DNA of 64,000 nucleotides, taken from positions 22,388 through 86,387 of the forward strand of contig CAYTWH010000012.1 of NCBI GenBank assembly GCA_964442075.1, given 5' to 3'. Shown one piece after another: positions 8,506 to 16,030 of this stretch. The first letter of the stretch is position 1; each line of letters begins with the position of its first letter. The notes under the pieces were generated by a model. It did not search any database. It saw only the letters and a list, made by a program, of their open reading frames with translations, and was not told the DNA's origin. A program made the position numbers and the translations under genes. Source of the stretch: CAYTAU01 sp964442075 (GTDB lineage: Bacteria; Bacteroidota; Bacteroidia; Bacteroidales; CAYTAU01).

Positions 8506-9252
8506 TTAATTATGATAGTGAAAAACATACTTAGCTCCTTCAATATTAAATCCTAATTTTTGATATAATTTAATTGATGGAATATTACTGATTTGTGTGC
8601 CTACAATAACCGAACTATATCCTTTTTCAAAATAATAATTCTCGGCAAATTCTATCATATTCAAAGCAATACCTTTATTTCTATAATTCTTGTCAATAGC
8701 TATCAAATCAATAATAAACTCATTTTTCGTTTTTAATAATTGCAGAAAACCAATAATCTTATTATTAATTTTTGCTATTATCATTTTATCTCCACGTTTT
8801 CCGGAAAAATAATTTCCTACCCACTTGCCTTTAATTTCATCTGAAATTTTATTTGAAATCTTATTATCCAAATGAAATCTTGAATATATAAAATTTTTTT
8901 TTGCAACATCTACAGTTTCTTCTTTGTGTTTAGACTCTGCAAATAAAACCTTACAATCAATTAATTTGGCAAAAGAAGTAAAGCTAATATTCTTTTTTAG
9001 AGTAACATTGGTATCAATAAGATTGAATCCGAGTTTTTCAACAAATTCAATATGTTCAGTCTTTGTAGTGTCAATTTTTGTAAAAACAAATACGTGTTTG
9101 GATTTTATTTCTCTTAACCAGCTAGTTACAGCCTCTTCATTGTTGTTAATATTATTGATAAATTCGTCACACATAGTTAAATTAAAAGAATTCTTTTTCA
9201 AGATTTCCCCAATCCAATCATCTTTTTGTATATATTGTGGTAACTGTATCAT
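8506..9252 (-). CDS. GNAT N-acetyltransferase, WecD-like sugar amine acetyltransferase
   Basis: A 248-residue protein with a C-terminal GNAT fold. The segment SRFHLDNKI, then KGKWVGNYFSGKRGDKMIIA, closely follows the WecD (dTDP-fucosamine acetyltransferase) pattern. The acetyl-CoA-binding strand/loop is LIAIDKNYRNKGIALNMIEFAE, and SIKLYQKLGFN closes the fold. The N-terminal ~100 residues form a second, less conserved half, as in WecD. The start overlaps the stop of the upstream epimerase gene by four bases, so translation is probably coupled. Next to a DegT aminotransferase, the logical job is N-acetylation of the amino group that enzyme installs. The exact sugar is unknown. Confidence 0.82.
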   Translation of the reverse strand: MIQLPQYIQKDDWIGEILKKNSFNLTMCDEFINNINNNEEAVTSWLREIKSKHVFVFTKIDTTKTEHIEFVEKLGFNLIDTNVTLKKNISFTSFAKLIDCKVLFAESKHKEETVDVAKKNFIYSRFHLDNKISNKISDEIKGKWVGNYFSGKRGDKMIIAKINNKIIGFLQLLKTKNEFIIDLIAIDKNYRNKGIALNMIEFAENYYFEKGYSSVIVGTQISNIPSIKLYQKLGFNIEGAKYVFHYHN

Positions 9253-10265
9253 TTCATCCTTTCATAATTTTCTTTATACCATTTTATATATTCAACAAAG
9301 CCTTTTTCGAGAGGAAACTCAGGATTGTAATTAATTAATTTTCTTGCTTTTTCAACCGACAATGTTCCTCTATCAGGTGTTAAATTATCTTTAGGAATAT
9401 ACTTAACATTAACATTTGTAAAATGATTTTTAACAATTTCCGCCATTTGTGCAATAGATCTTGATTCTCCATACGTCAGATTAAACACTTGATTAATAGA
9501 GTTTTCGTTTTCTATCACATTTTTAATTCCTCGAACTAAATCACCAATAAAAGTAAAATCTAATCTATCTGATCCATCCCCCTGAACAATAATTTCTTTT
9601 CCACTCAATACGTTCTCAATAAAAATTTGTCCAACCCTTCTACTAATACATCTTTCGCCATATAATGCTGACGGTCTTATTATAGTATAAGGCAAATTGA
9701 ATACCTGATTATAAGCTATTACCAATTTTTCTCCGCCAAATTTCAACGCTCCATATATACCTAATGGATTACATTCTGTTTCTTCTGATACACTTCCACT
9801 TGGGAAATGACCATAAATCATACTTGACGAAAAGTAAATAAAATGCTCTACTCTACCTTTTGAACAATCTAATGCATTTTCTAATGTTCTAAAACTGTGG
9901 TCAAATGTACTAAATGGGTCTTTATTAGACCTATTGGCATGAGATACCGCAGCTAAAAGAATCACAACTTGTGGCTTTACTTCTCTAATTATTTTTGATA
10001 ATTTATGATAATCTCTTGCATCTTCAACAAAAAGTGGAATATCATTTTCTTTTAACAACCGAAGCCTCTCATTAATAAAGTTTACATATAATTTCCTATT
10101 TACAATATCTTCATTTGTAGAATTAAGATATAACAAATTATTAACTTGTAAACCATCTGTAACTGTAACATTGGCACCTTGTTTTTTTAAAAACAAAGCT
10201 AAATTGTGACCAATAAAGCCAGCTCCGCCAATTAAAAGAATTTTTTTATCTTTTATTGATATCAT
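9249..10265 (-). CDS. NAD-dependent nucleotide-sugar epimerase/dehydratase (extended SDR)
   Basis: A 338-residue extended short-chain dehydrogenase. The Rossmann nucleotide-binding motif GGAGFIG is at 13-19, the catalytic serine region YFSSSMIYG at 144-152, and the catalytic Y171-x-x-x-K175 in IYGALKFGGEK. LAAVSHANRS and RPSALYG fit GalE/dehydratase relatives. It may epimerise or dehydrate a nucleotide-activated hexose to give the 4-keto sugar used by the adjacent aminotransferase. The gene lies 2 bp after the DegT stop and overlaps the GNAT start. The precise reaction is inference. Confidence 0.86.
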   Translation of the reverse strand: MISIKDKKILLIGGAGFIGHNLALFLKKQGANVTVTDGLQVNNLLYLNSTNEDIVNRKLYVNFINERLRLLKENDIPLFVEDARDYHKLSKIIREVKPQVVILLAAVSHANRSNKDPFSTFDHSFRTLENALDCSKGRVEHFIYFSSSMIYGHFPSGSVSEETECNPLGIYGALKFGGEKLVIAYNQVFNLPYTIIRPSALYGERCISRRVGQIFIENVLSGKEIIVQGDGSDRLDFTFIGDLVRGIKNVIENENSINQVFNLTYGESRSIAQMAEIVKNHFTNVNVKYIPKDNLTPDRGTLSVEKARKLINYNPEFPLEKGFVEYIKWYKENYERMK

Positions 10266-10267
10266 AA

Positions 10268-11413
10268 TTATTTAACTTTAATAATTGATTCTTTAATTTT
10301 TTCACAAATATATTCCATGTCATCTTTATTAAGATGTGGTCCTACCGGTAATGCAATTGATTGATAACTTATTTTACTTGCATTAGGAAATGAATTTTCA
10401 GAATAATTGTATTTTTCCTTATAATATGTAAAGTGTGGGACTGGTCTTGGATAGTATACACTAGTTCCTACTCCATTTTCTTTTAAATAATTTACTATTT
10501 CGAAACGCTTATCAGAAATATTATCATTTAAAATAGCAGAAAAACAATAATAACTGCTTTCAAACTCATTGTGAGTTGATTGAAAAATAGAAAGTTCATC
10601 TATTTCTTTCAATAGTTTTTCTAAATGAAAATAGTTTTCTTGTCTCTTTTCTAAAAAATTATCGATGCGTTTTATTTGCTCAATCCCAATTGCTGCTTGA
10701 ATTTCATTCATCCTGTAATTATATCCCAGCATATTAACATCATATACTCCAGGAACTTTTCTTTCACTTACGGTTCTATCAACACCAAAAGCTTTTTGTC
10801 GTACAAGTTTTTCTGCTACATCATTGTGTTTTGTAATTGTCATTCCACCTTCAGCAGTTGTAAAATGTTTAACAGGATAAAAAGAAAAACAACCTGTATC
10901 GCCAAATAACCCTACGTGTTTTCCGTCTAATTTACTACCTATGGCTAAAGCACAATCTTCAACTACAATTAAGTCATATTTATTTGCAATTTCCATTATT
11001 CTTCTCATGTCAACTGGCATACCTAAATAATGTACTATTGAAATTGCTTTAGTTCTTTCTGTTATATTATTTTCAATTTGCTCAATATCAATATTTCCGG
11101 TTTTTAATTCTGCATCAACAAATATTGGTTTAGCTCCTGCAAGTTCAACAGAATGAGCAGTTGCAACATGAGTTTGTGCGGGAACTATTACCTCATCTCC
11201 TTCTTTAATGTTGTATGTAAAATACGACAAGTGAAGTGATGCTGTACAAGATGATGTTGAAATAGCATTTGGGGCATTTGTAAAATTTGCAAAATCTAAT
11301 TCAAATTGTTTTGCTTTAGGTCCATGAACTAATATATCTCCCGATAATACATCTATAACTGCATCTTTTTCTTCTTGACCAATAATTGGTTTTCCAAATT
11401 TTATGTTTCTCAT
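10268..11413 (-). CDS. DegT/DnrJ/EryC1/StrS sugar aminotransferase
   Basis: A 381-residue PLP-dependent aminotransferase for nucleotide keto-sugars. Family motifs are in order: TSSCTASLHLSYF (phosphate cup, ~53-65), EVIVPAQTHVATAHSVELAGAKPIFVD, VVEDCALAIGS (D153 binds the pyridine nitrogen) and CFSFYPVKHFTTAEGGM, with K182 as the Schiff-base lysine. YNYRMNEIQAAIG and PRPVPH close the active site. The length is typical. It lies between the Gfo/Idh/MocA and epimerase genes, and the set oxidoreductase, aminotransferase and acetyltransferase reads as a route to an N-acetylated amino sugar. Confidence 0.93.
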   Translation of the reverse strand: MRNIKFGKPIIGQEEKDAVIDVLSGDILVHGPKAKQFELDFANFTNAPNAISTSSCTASLHLSYFTYNIKEGDEVIVPAQTHVATAHSVELAGAKPIFVDAELKTGNIDIEQIENNITERTKAISIVHYLGMPVDMRRIMEIANKYDLIVVEDCALAIGSKLDGKHVGLFGDTGCFSFYPVKHFTTAEGGMTITKHNDVAEKLVRQKAFGVDRTVSERKVPGVYDVNMLGYNYRMNEIQAAIGIEQIKRIDNFLEKRQENYFHLEKLLKEIDELSIFQSTHNEFESSYYCFSAILNDNISDKRFEIVNYLKENGVGTSVYYPRPVPHFTYYKEKYNYSENSFPNASKISYQSIALPVGPHLNKDDMEYICEKIKESIIKVK

Positions 11414-11423
11414 TATTAATATT

Positions 11424-12473
11424 TTAATATAAATAATTAACTTTTTCTACTTTTCCTGTTTGAGACGCTTTTTCAATTGCAAAACATACAGATAAAGCAT
11501 TAAATATATCTTTTTTAGTTATTTCTTGCTCTTTATCTGAAATAATTGCATCAATAAAATTATATATGTGTTTTCCTTTAGGTGTATTTTTATATTGTGT
11601 TTCAATTTTTTCAAAATCTACATATTGATTTCCATGTGTATCATCTAATATTTTATTTCTGTTATAATCTTTTGGATCTCGAGATTGATAAAATTCAGCA
11701 TATTCTTTTCTATTAATGAAAGTAGATTTTGTACCGTAAACTTCAAATTGATGAAAATGCGGGAATACACAACCAAAATTAGCAGAAAGTGAGCCTACAA
11801 TTTTATTCTCAAATTTTAAATTCGAGATAACCATATCGTTGAATTTAAAAGAAGTATCATTTGTTTGAATTTTATTGCCAAAAGCAGATACTTCAACAAT
11901 TCTCTGTTGAGTTAACCACATCATTAAGTCAATTAGATGGATTCCGCCTCCATAAATTATTGAATAAAAATCTATTTTTCCTCTCCAACCTTCAGTAATC
12001 TTATTTATTCTGCCATAATTATATCCTCCCATCAGGTATGATATTTCGCCCAATTGATTATTTTCAATTCGTTTTTTTAAATCAATAAAACGTTCCGATT
12101 TTCTTAATATTAAATTTGAAGATATTTGAATTTTTGGATTTAATTGAAGCAATTTGATAATATCTATGGCTTCTTTTTCAAATAAACAAATTGGCTTTTC
12201 AATAAATAAGTGTTTATTACTATGTATTCCTCTAATTATTTGTTCGTAATGATAATTATCCCAACTAGCAATAGAAACAACATCTATTTCAGGGTTATTT
12301 AAAATATCATTAGAATCTCTATAAATTTCATATTGAGGATATTTTTTTTTTGCCTTTGTATATACTTCTTCATTAAAATCGCATAAAGCAATAACTTTAC
12401 ATTGAGGGTGTGATAAATAACCCTCAATATGTGCTTCGCCAACACCAAGTCCAATTATTCCAACTTTAAGCAT
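11424..12473 (-). CDS. Gfo/Idh/MocA-family sugar oxidoreductase
   Basis: A 349-residue NAD(P)-dependent oxidoreductase. The chosen start gives MLKVGIIGLGVGEAHIEG, a proper Rossmann G-x-G-x-x-x motif at residues 8-13, and overlaps the upstream cytidylyltransferase stop by 8 bases. An earlier in-frame ATG at 12512 would add 13 residues with no domain match. The motif EKPICL corresponds to the conserved EKP, and the C-terminal domain contains YGGGIHLIDLMMWL with a possible catalytic histidine. In nucleotide-sugar operons this family oxidises a ring carbon before transamination by a DegT enzyme. Here the two genes are neighbours. Substrate unknown. Confidence 0.88.
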   Translation of the reverse strand: MLKVGIIGLGVGEAHIEGYLSHPQCKVIALCDFNEEVYTKAKKKYPQYEIYRDSNDILNNPEIDVVSIASWDNYHYEQIIRGIHSNKHLFIEKPICLFEKEAIDIIKLLQLNPKIQISSNLILRKSERFIDLKKRIENNQLGEISYLMGGYNYGRINKITEGWRGKIDFYSIIYGGGIHLIDLMMWLTQQRIVEVSAFGNKIQTNDTSFKFNDMVISNLKFENKIVGSLSANFGCVFPHFHQFEVYGTKSTFINRKEYAEFYQSRDPKDYNRNKILDDTHGNQYVDFEKIETQYKNTPKGKHIYNFIDAIISDKEQEITKKDIFNALSVCFAIEKASQTGKVEKVNYLY

Positions 12474-13158
12474 GATTAAATAAAGTATCGTATAACTTAC
12501 ATTTATCAACAAAAGTATAAAAATAATGAGGTTTAGTTATATTTTCTAATATCTTTTTTATTCTATTCGCATCTTCTTTTGTATCAAATGAAAAATTATA
12601 CTTTTTATAATCTCTAACTATTGGTATAATTTGTTGAATATTATATCCTGAACTATTTTCATAAAAATATTTTGTAACATGTTCAAAATGCGATTCTTTT
12701 GAAAATTTGGAAACAGAATTTAAAAAAATGTCTTTTCTAAATATTTCAAAGTTCATTCCTGAAGGAAAACGTGTTTCAAAAATTGTTGAAATTATTTCGG
12801 AGTTATTATTAATTTGATTAATTCCATTTTGAAGTAATCGAAAATCAAACAAAGGACTATCACCACTTAGCCTTACAAAATATTCTTTCTTGAGATTTTT
12901 TAATATTTCAACAAATCTTGATGCCACATTATTTTCATCTCCACTAAAATGCATTAAATTATTTTTAATGCAATATTCTCTTATCACATCATTTTCAGAA
13001 TTTACCGATGTTGCTATTATAATATCTGCAAGATTAAATTGTTGTTTTAAGGAATCAATTAAATATTCTAAACTAGGTTTATTATAAAATTTAAATAAAG
13101 ATTTTCCTGGAAATCTTTGCGATCCCATTCTTGCCTGTATAATTATTATAAAAGACAT
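12466..13158 (-). CDS. SpsF/NeuA-like cytidylyltransferase
   Basis: A 230-residue nucleotidyltransferase of the SpsF / acylneuraminate cytidylyltransferase group. The N-terminal signature IIIIQARMGSQRFPGKSL (residues 4-21) is the CTP-binding loop of CMP-sugar synthetases. IIATSVNSENDVIREYC, MHFSGDENNVASRF and FVRLSGDSPLFD are further SpsF-like motifs. With NeuB in the same operon, the most economical role is activation of the nonulosonic acid as its CMP-sugar. SpsF-type proteins differ from true NeuA, so this remains an inference. It is the second gene of the operon, translationally coupled to the oxidoreductase. Confidence 0.85.
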   Translation of the reverse strand: MSFIIIIQARMGSQRFPGKSLFKFYNKPSLEYLIDSLKQQFNLADIIIATSVNSENDVIREYCIKNNLMHFSGDENNVASRFVEILKNLKKEYFVRLSGDSPLFDFRLLQNGINQINNNSEIISTIFETRFPSGMNFEIFRKDIFLNSVSKFSKESHFEHVTKYFYENSSGYNIQQIIPIVRDYKKYNFSFDTKEDANRIKKILENITKPHYFYTFVDKCKLYDTLFNHA

Positions 13159-13164
13159 TATTTC

Positions 13165-14046
13165 TCAATTAACAAATTTATATCTCTCAAAAGCATCTAT
13201 ATAAGAATCTTTTGTAGCATTAAATATTTTCACATTGTTTTTATCTGCATATTTTTTTAAAACATAATAACTATTAAAAGAATGAACAAATTTCATCAAT
13301 ACCTCAGCTAAATTTCTTTGTTCATTAGTATGCCCTTTGTACATTACATCCGGTTTTGCTGTATTTTTATCATAAAAATGTTTTTGGCTTAAGTACACAA
13401 CATTATCGTCTCCAACAAATAGTTCTTTTAACCAAGAGTGTTCTGCTCCTATAATATAAATATTCTCATACTTAAGATTAATGGCAAACTTTATAGAGGG
13501 TATTAATACATTATGTGGTCGTGGTATTCCTATGCCTTTTTTGAAAAAATAGTGCGAAATACATGTAAACCCTTCCACGGGGGTTATATTAAAATATACT
13601 ATTTTGATGTTTTTATTTTTAGATAATTCTAGTTGCCACCTTTTATTTTTTCTTGCTATTGCAGGAACATGTAAGTACATTTCCCAATCAACAATTTTTG
13701 CGATTTCCTTAAATGTGGCTAATCTTCCTTCTTTATTAGTAGGTATCTGGTTTTTCGACCAATAATTAGTTGATGCTATTACGTAATGTTTTGGTTTAAT
13801 TTTTGGAAATAATACAGATTTCCAAAAAAAGTTTACAGCAAATAAATCTTTATTTTCCAGAAAAGCAGTATTTTCATTGATTGTATCTTCTAAAATTGGA
13901 CTGTTCCCTAATATTAAGCAATTCTTATTATTGGTATTAATCTTAAATTTTTTAATAAATAAATTTGACATTAGTATAACTTTAATAAGAGTTAAACTAG
14001 TGAGCACCATGTTCTCAACAAATATTTGAAGCTTTGATTTATTCAT
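13165..14046 (-). CDS. DUF115/MptE-like glycan protein, first gene of the sugar operon
   Basis: A 293-residue protein with no signal peptide but a hydrophobic N-terminal stretch (VLTSLTLIKVILMSNLF). The region from residue ~42 (CLILGNSPILEDTIN) through FAVNFFWKS, HYVIAS, then HNVLIPSIKFAINLKYENIYIIGAEHSW resembles MptE-like/DUF115 proteins. In other bacteria these occur next to NeuB genes and act in nonulosonate transfer to flagellin (Maf/PseD) or as capsule glycosyltransferases. The late motif YKGHTNEQRNLAEVLMKFVHSF is conserved-looking. A transferase role for the sugar made by the downstream genes is plausible, not proven. It opens the operon, and a terminator separates it from the gene upstream. 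Confidence 0.6.
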   Translation of the reverse strand: MNKSKLQIFVENMVLTSLTLIKVILMSNLFIKKFKINTNNKNCLILGNSPILEDTINENTAFLENKDLFAVNFFWKSVLFPKIKPKHYVIASTNYWSKNQIPTNKEGRLATFKEIAKIVDWEMYLHVPAIARKNKRWQLELSKNKNIKIVYFNITPVEGFTCISHYFFKKGIGIPRPHNVLIPSIKFAINLKYENIYIIGAEHSWLKELFVGDDNVVYLSQKHFYDKNTAKPDVMYKGHTNEQRNLAEVLMKFVHSFNSYYVLKKYADKNNVKIFNATKDSYIDAFERYKFVN

Positions 14047-14064
14047 TATAACATCAAAAATAAA

Positions 14065-14092
14065 AAAAAGGACACAATTTTGTGTCCTTTTT
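14065..14092 (-). terminator. Intrinsic terminator behind the T9SS gene 14114-15967
   Basis: The inverted repeat AAAAAGGACACA / TGTGTCCTTTTT has a 4-base ATTT/AATT-type loop and a T run on the minus strand. It isolates the sugar operon from upstream transcription, so that operon should have its own promoter near 14050. Confidence 0.85.
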
Positions 14093-14113
14093 AAAAAAGA
14101 AATATTTATAATA

Positions 14114-15967
14114 TTATTTTACCAAGTTGATTTTCTTAGTAGTTACATTATTTTCTGTAATAACTTTAACGATATAAGAACCGTTTGAAAGATCAGAAAT
14201 ATCAACATTATTGAAAACATTACTAAAACTTGAAACCACTTCTCCAACTATATTATAAACAATAACATTAGCATTTTTAATGTTAGAAATTTGTAATTCA
14301 CCAGTTGTTGGATTTGGATAAATTGAAACATTTGAAACAACATTTCCAGCTTGGTCAATTGCTACAGGTAAATCAGATTGAATATTTAATCTAATAAATG
14401 GAGTACTGTTATAATTTCCATAATATTCCCATGCTGTACCATCTAAATTCCAAAATGTTGCATAATTAGCTTGTGGAGTTTCTACATCTTCTGTAATCCA
14501 AAAATCAACACCATTAAATGCTACTACCTGAATTGCTGCAATATATAATCCTTGAACCAAGAACTCTGAAAATTGATCCTTAACAAATGGTAATAATAAC
14601 CAGTTTCCAATATCGCCTGCAACTATATCGTGATAATCGGATGCAAGAATTTCGTTCCAATTAGTTCCATCATAAAGCCAAATTGCAGCCTTTATAGTAC
14701 TGCCTTCTCCACAGTACGAACTAATATGTATAGATAATGAATTTACTTCTACATCTGCTGTATTTGTAAAATCAAAACGAGGACCAAATGCTGCACCATC
14801 TACATCACCACCTACCCATGTTGCTGGAGATGTGTATGGAGGCGCTACATTACCATTATCTCTTGCATAAACAGAATCGGTAGTTGCAAAGTTGAATATT
14901 TCAACATTATCAGCAGGAAATTCATCTGTTTCATCAAGACTTAGTGTAAATGTTGTAGTATAATTTTTTAAATCGGCTGTTGAAGTGGCCAGGGTTTCAT
15001 TTATTGTGTACCATGCATTTGTGTCAACAGTTAATGAATCAATAGCAAGTTCTGATAAAATAAGAGTTGTTTCACTGATACCTGTAAATACAGAACCGAA
15101 CTGGTCACTAACATCAACATCTAAAATAACATTGTTTACATCGTCTGTTCCAAAATTTCGTGCTCTTGACCAAAAGTAAAGGTCCATAGGAAATGGCCAT
15201 GGGATTTGACTTAAGCATCCATAATCAAACCATCCAAATTCCGGACGATAATCATAATGTGAAACATCATAATGTGGGGCTTCATATATTATTACATTAT
15301 CTAACCAAAAACTTCCACCGTCGTTTCCTGTATATTGAATAGCAAACTGAATATCCTGTCCTGCATAAGCAGAAAGGTCAATAAAAGAAGTGCACCATTC
15401 ATAAGAGGGCCAAGGGAACACCACACCCGATTGTGCTATAAGAGTAGAATCATCATCAGCCCAAACAGTAGTAGGCCAAGTTGTACCACCATCAGTAGAT
15501 ATATAAACAAAAATATCTGCATCGTCAAGTTCAACATTATAATGATAAGTTGAAATCCAGTCAAAAGCTAATTTTGAAGGTTGTGCAGTACTTGGAATAG
15601 TTATTGAAGGAGAAATTAACCAGTCATCGGAATCAACTCCGCCAACTTCCCAGTATATATATGCAAGCTGTGTTCCATTGTAAGCAAAATTATTTCCTGG
15701 ATCTTGATGCCAATGTTCAGTAAGAGGTCCATCAATAACTGTCCATCCAGTTGGAGGCCATGTTCCTTCAAAATCTTCTTCAAAAATAACATTTAAGTTA
15801 ATATCTTTTAAATATGTAGCATAATCTCCGGTAAATCCGGTTTTAAAATCTGTACGTTTTGCAACTCTTTCCATAGTTTTTGACTTAAAGTTATTCGTAT
15901 TAACTCTTTGTCCCCATGAAACTACTGCTAAAACAAGTAAAATAGATAAAAAGGTAAATTTTTTCAT
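14114..15967 (-). CDS. T9SS cargo with choice-of-anchor J-like domain
   Basis: A 617-residue secreted protein. The signal peptide is MKKFTFLSILLVLAVVSWGQ. Residues ~58-230 match the choice-of-anchor J / cleaved-adhesin pattern: VIFEEDFEGTWPPTGWTVID, DDWLISPSITIP, LAFDWIST, VYISTDGGTTW, IQFAIQYTGNDGGSFWLDNV. The middle contains beta-sandwich-like segments (NVILDVDVSD, LKNYTTTFTLSLDETDEFPADN). The last ~80 residues are a type A sorting domain (SIYPNPTTGELQISNI, ISDLSNGSYIVKVITENNVTTKKINLVK). In gingipain-related proteins this domain type supports adhesion, but here no protease domain is attached. A stand-alone surface or extracellular adhesin is the likeliest reading. Its terminator lies 22 bp downstream. 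Confidence 0.88.
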   Translation of the reverse strand: MKKFTFLSILLVLAVVSWGQRVNTNNFKSKTMERVAKRTDFKTGFTGDYATYLKDINLNVIFEEDFEGTWPPTGWTVIDGPLTEHWHQDPGNNFAYNGTQLAYIYWEVGGVDSDDWLISPSITIPSTAQPSKLAFDWISTYHYNVELDDADIFVYISTDGGTTWPTTVWADDDSTLIAQSGVVFPWPSYEWCTSFIDLSAYAGQDIQFAIQYTGNDGGSFWLDNVIIYEAPHYDVSHYDYRPEFGWFDYGCLSQIPWPFPMDLYFWSRARNFGTDDVNNVILDVDVSDQFGSVFTGISETTLILSELAIDSLTVDTNAWYTINETLATSTADLKNYTTTFTLSLDETDEFPADNVEIFNFATTDSVYARDNGNVAPPYTSPATWVGGDVDGAAFGPRFDFTNTADVEVNSLSIHISSYCGEGSTIKAAIWLYDGTNWNEILASDYHDIVAGDIGNWLLLPFVKDQFSEFLVQGLYIAAIQVVAFNGVDFWITEDVETPQANYATFWNLDGTAWEYYGNYNSTPFIRLNIQSDLPVAIDQAGNVVSNVSIYPNPTTGELQISNIKNANVIVYNIVGEVVSSFSNVFNNVDISDLSNGSYIVKVITENNVTTKKINLVK

Positions 15968-16030
15968 AGTTTATTTTATTTTAAAGTTTATAATTAGTAC
16001 AAAAATACAATTTTTTTTAATTAAAAAAAA

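Noticed and set aside
12474..12512. Longer start of the Gfo/Idh/MocA gene
   Set aside because: The extra 13 residues overlap the upstream gene by 47 bp and precede the Rossmann motif without any conserved character; the 8-bp overlap start is simpler.
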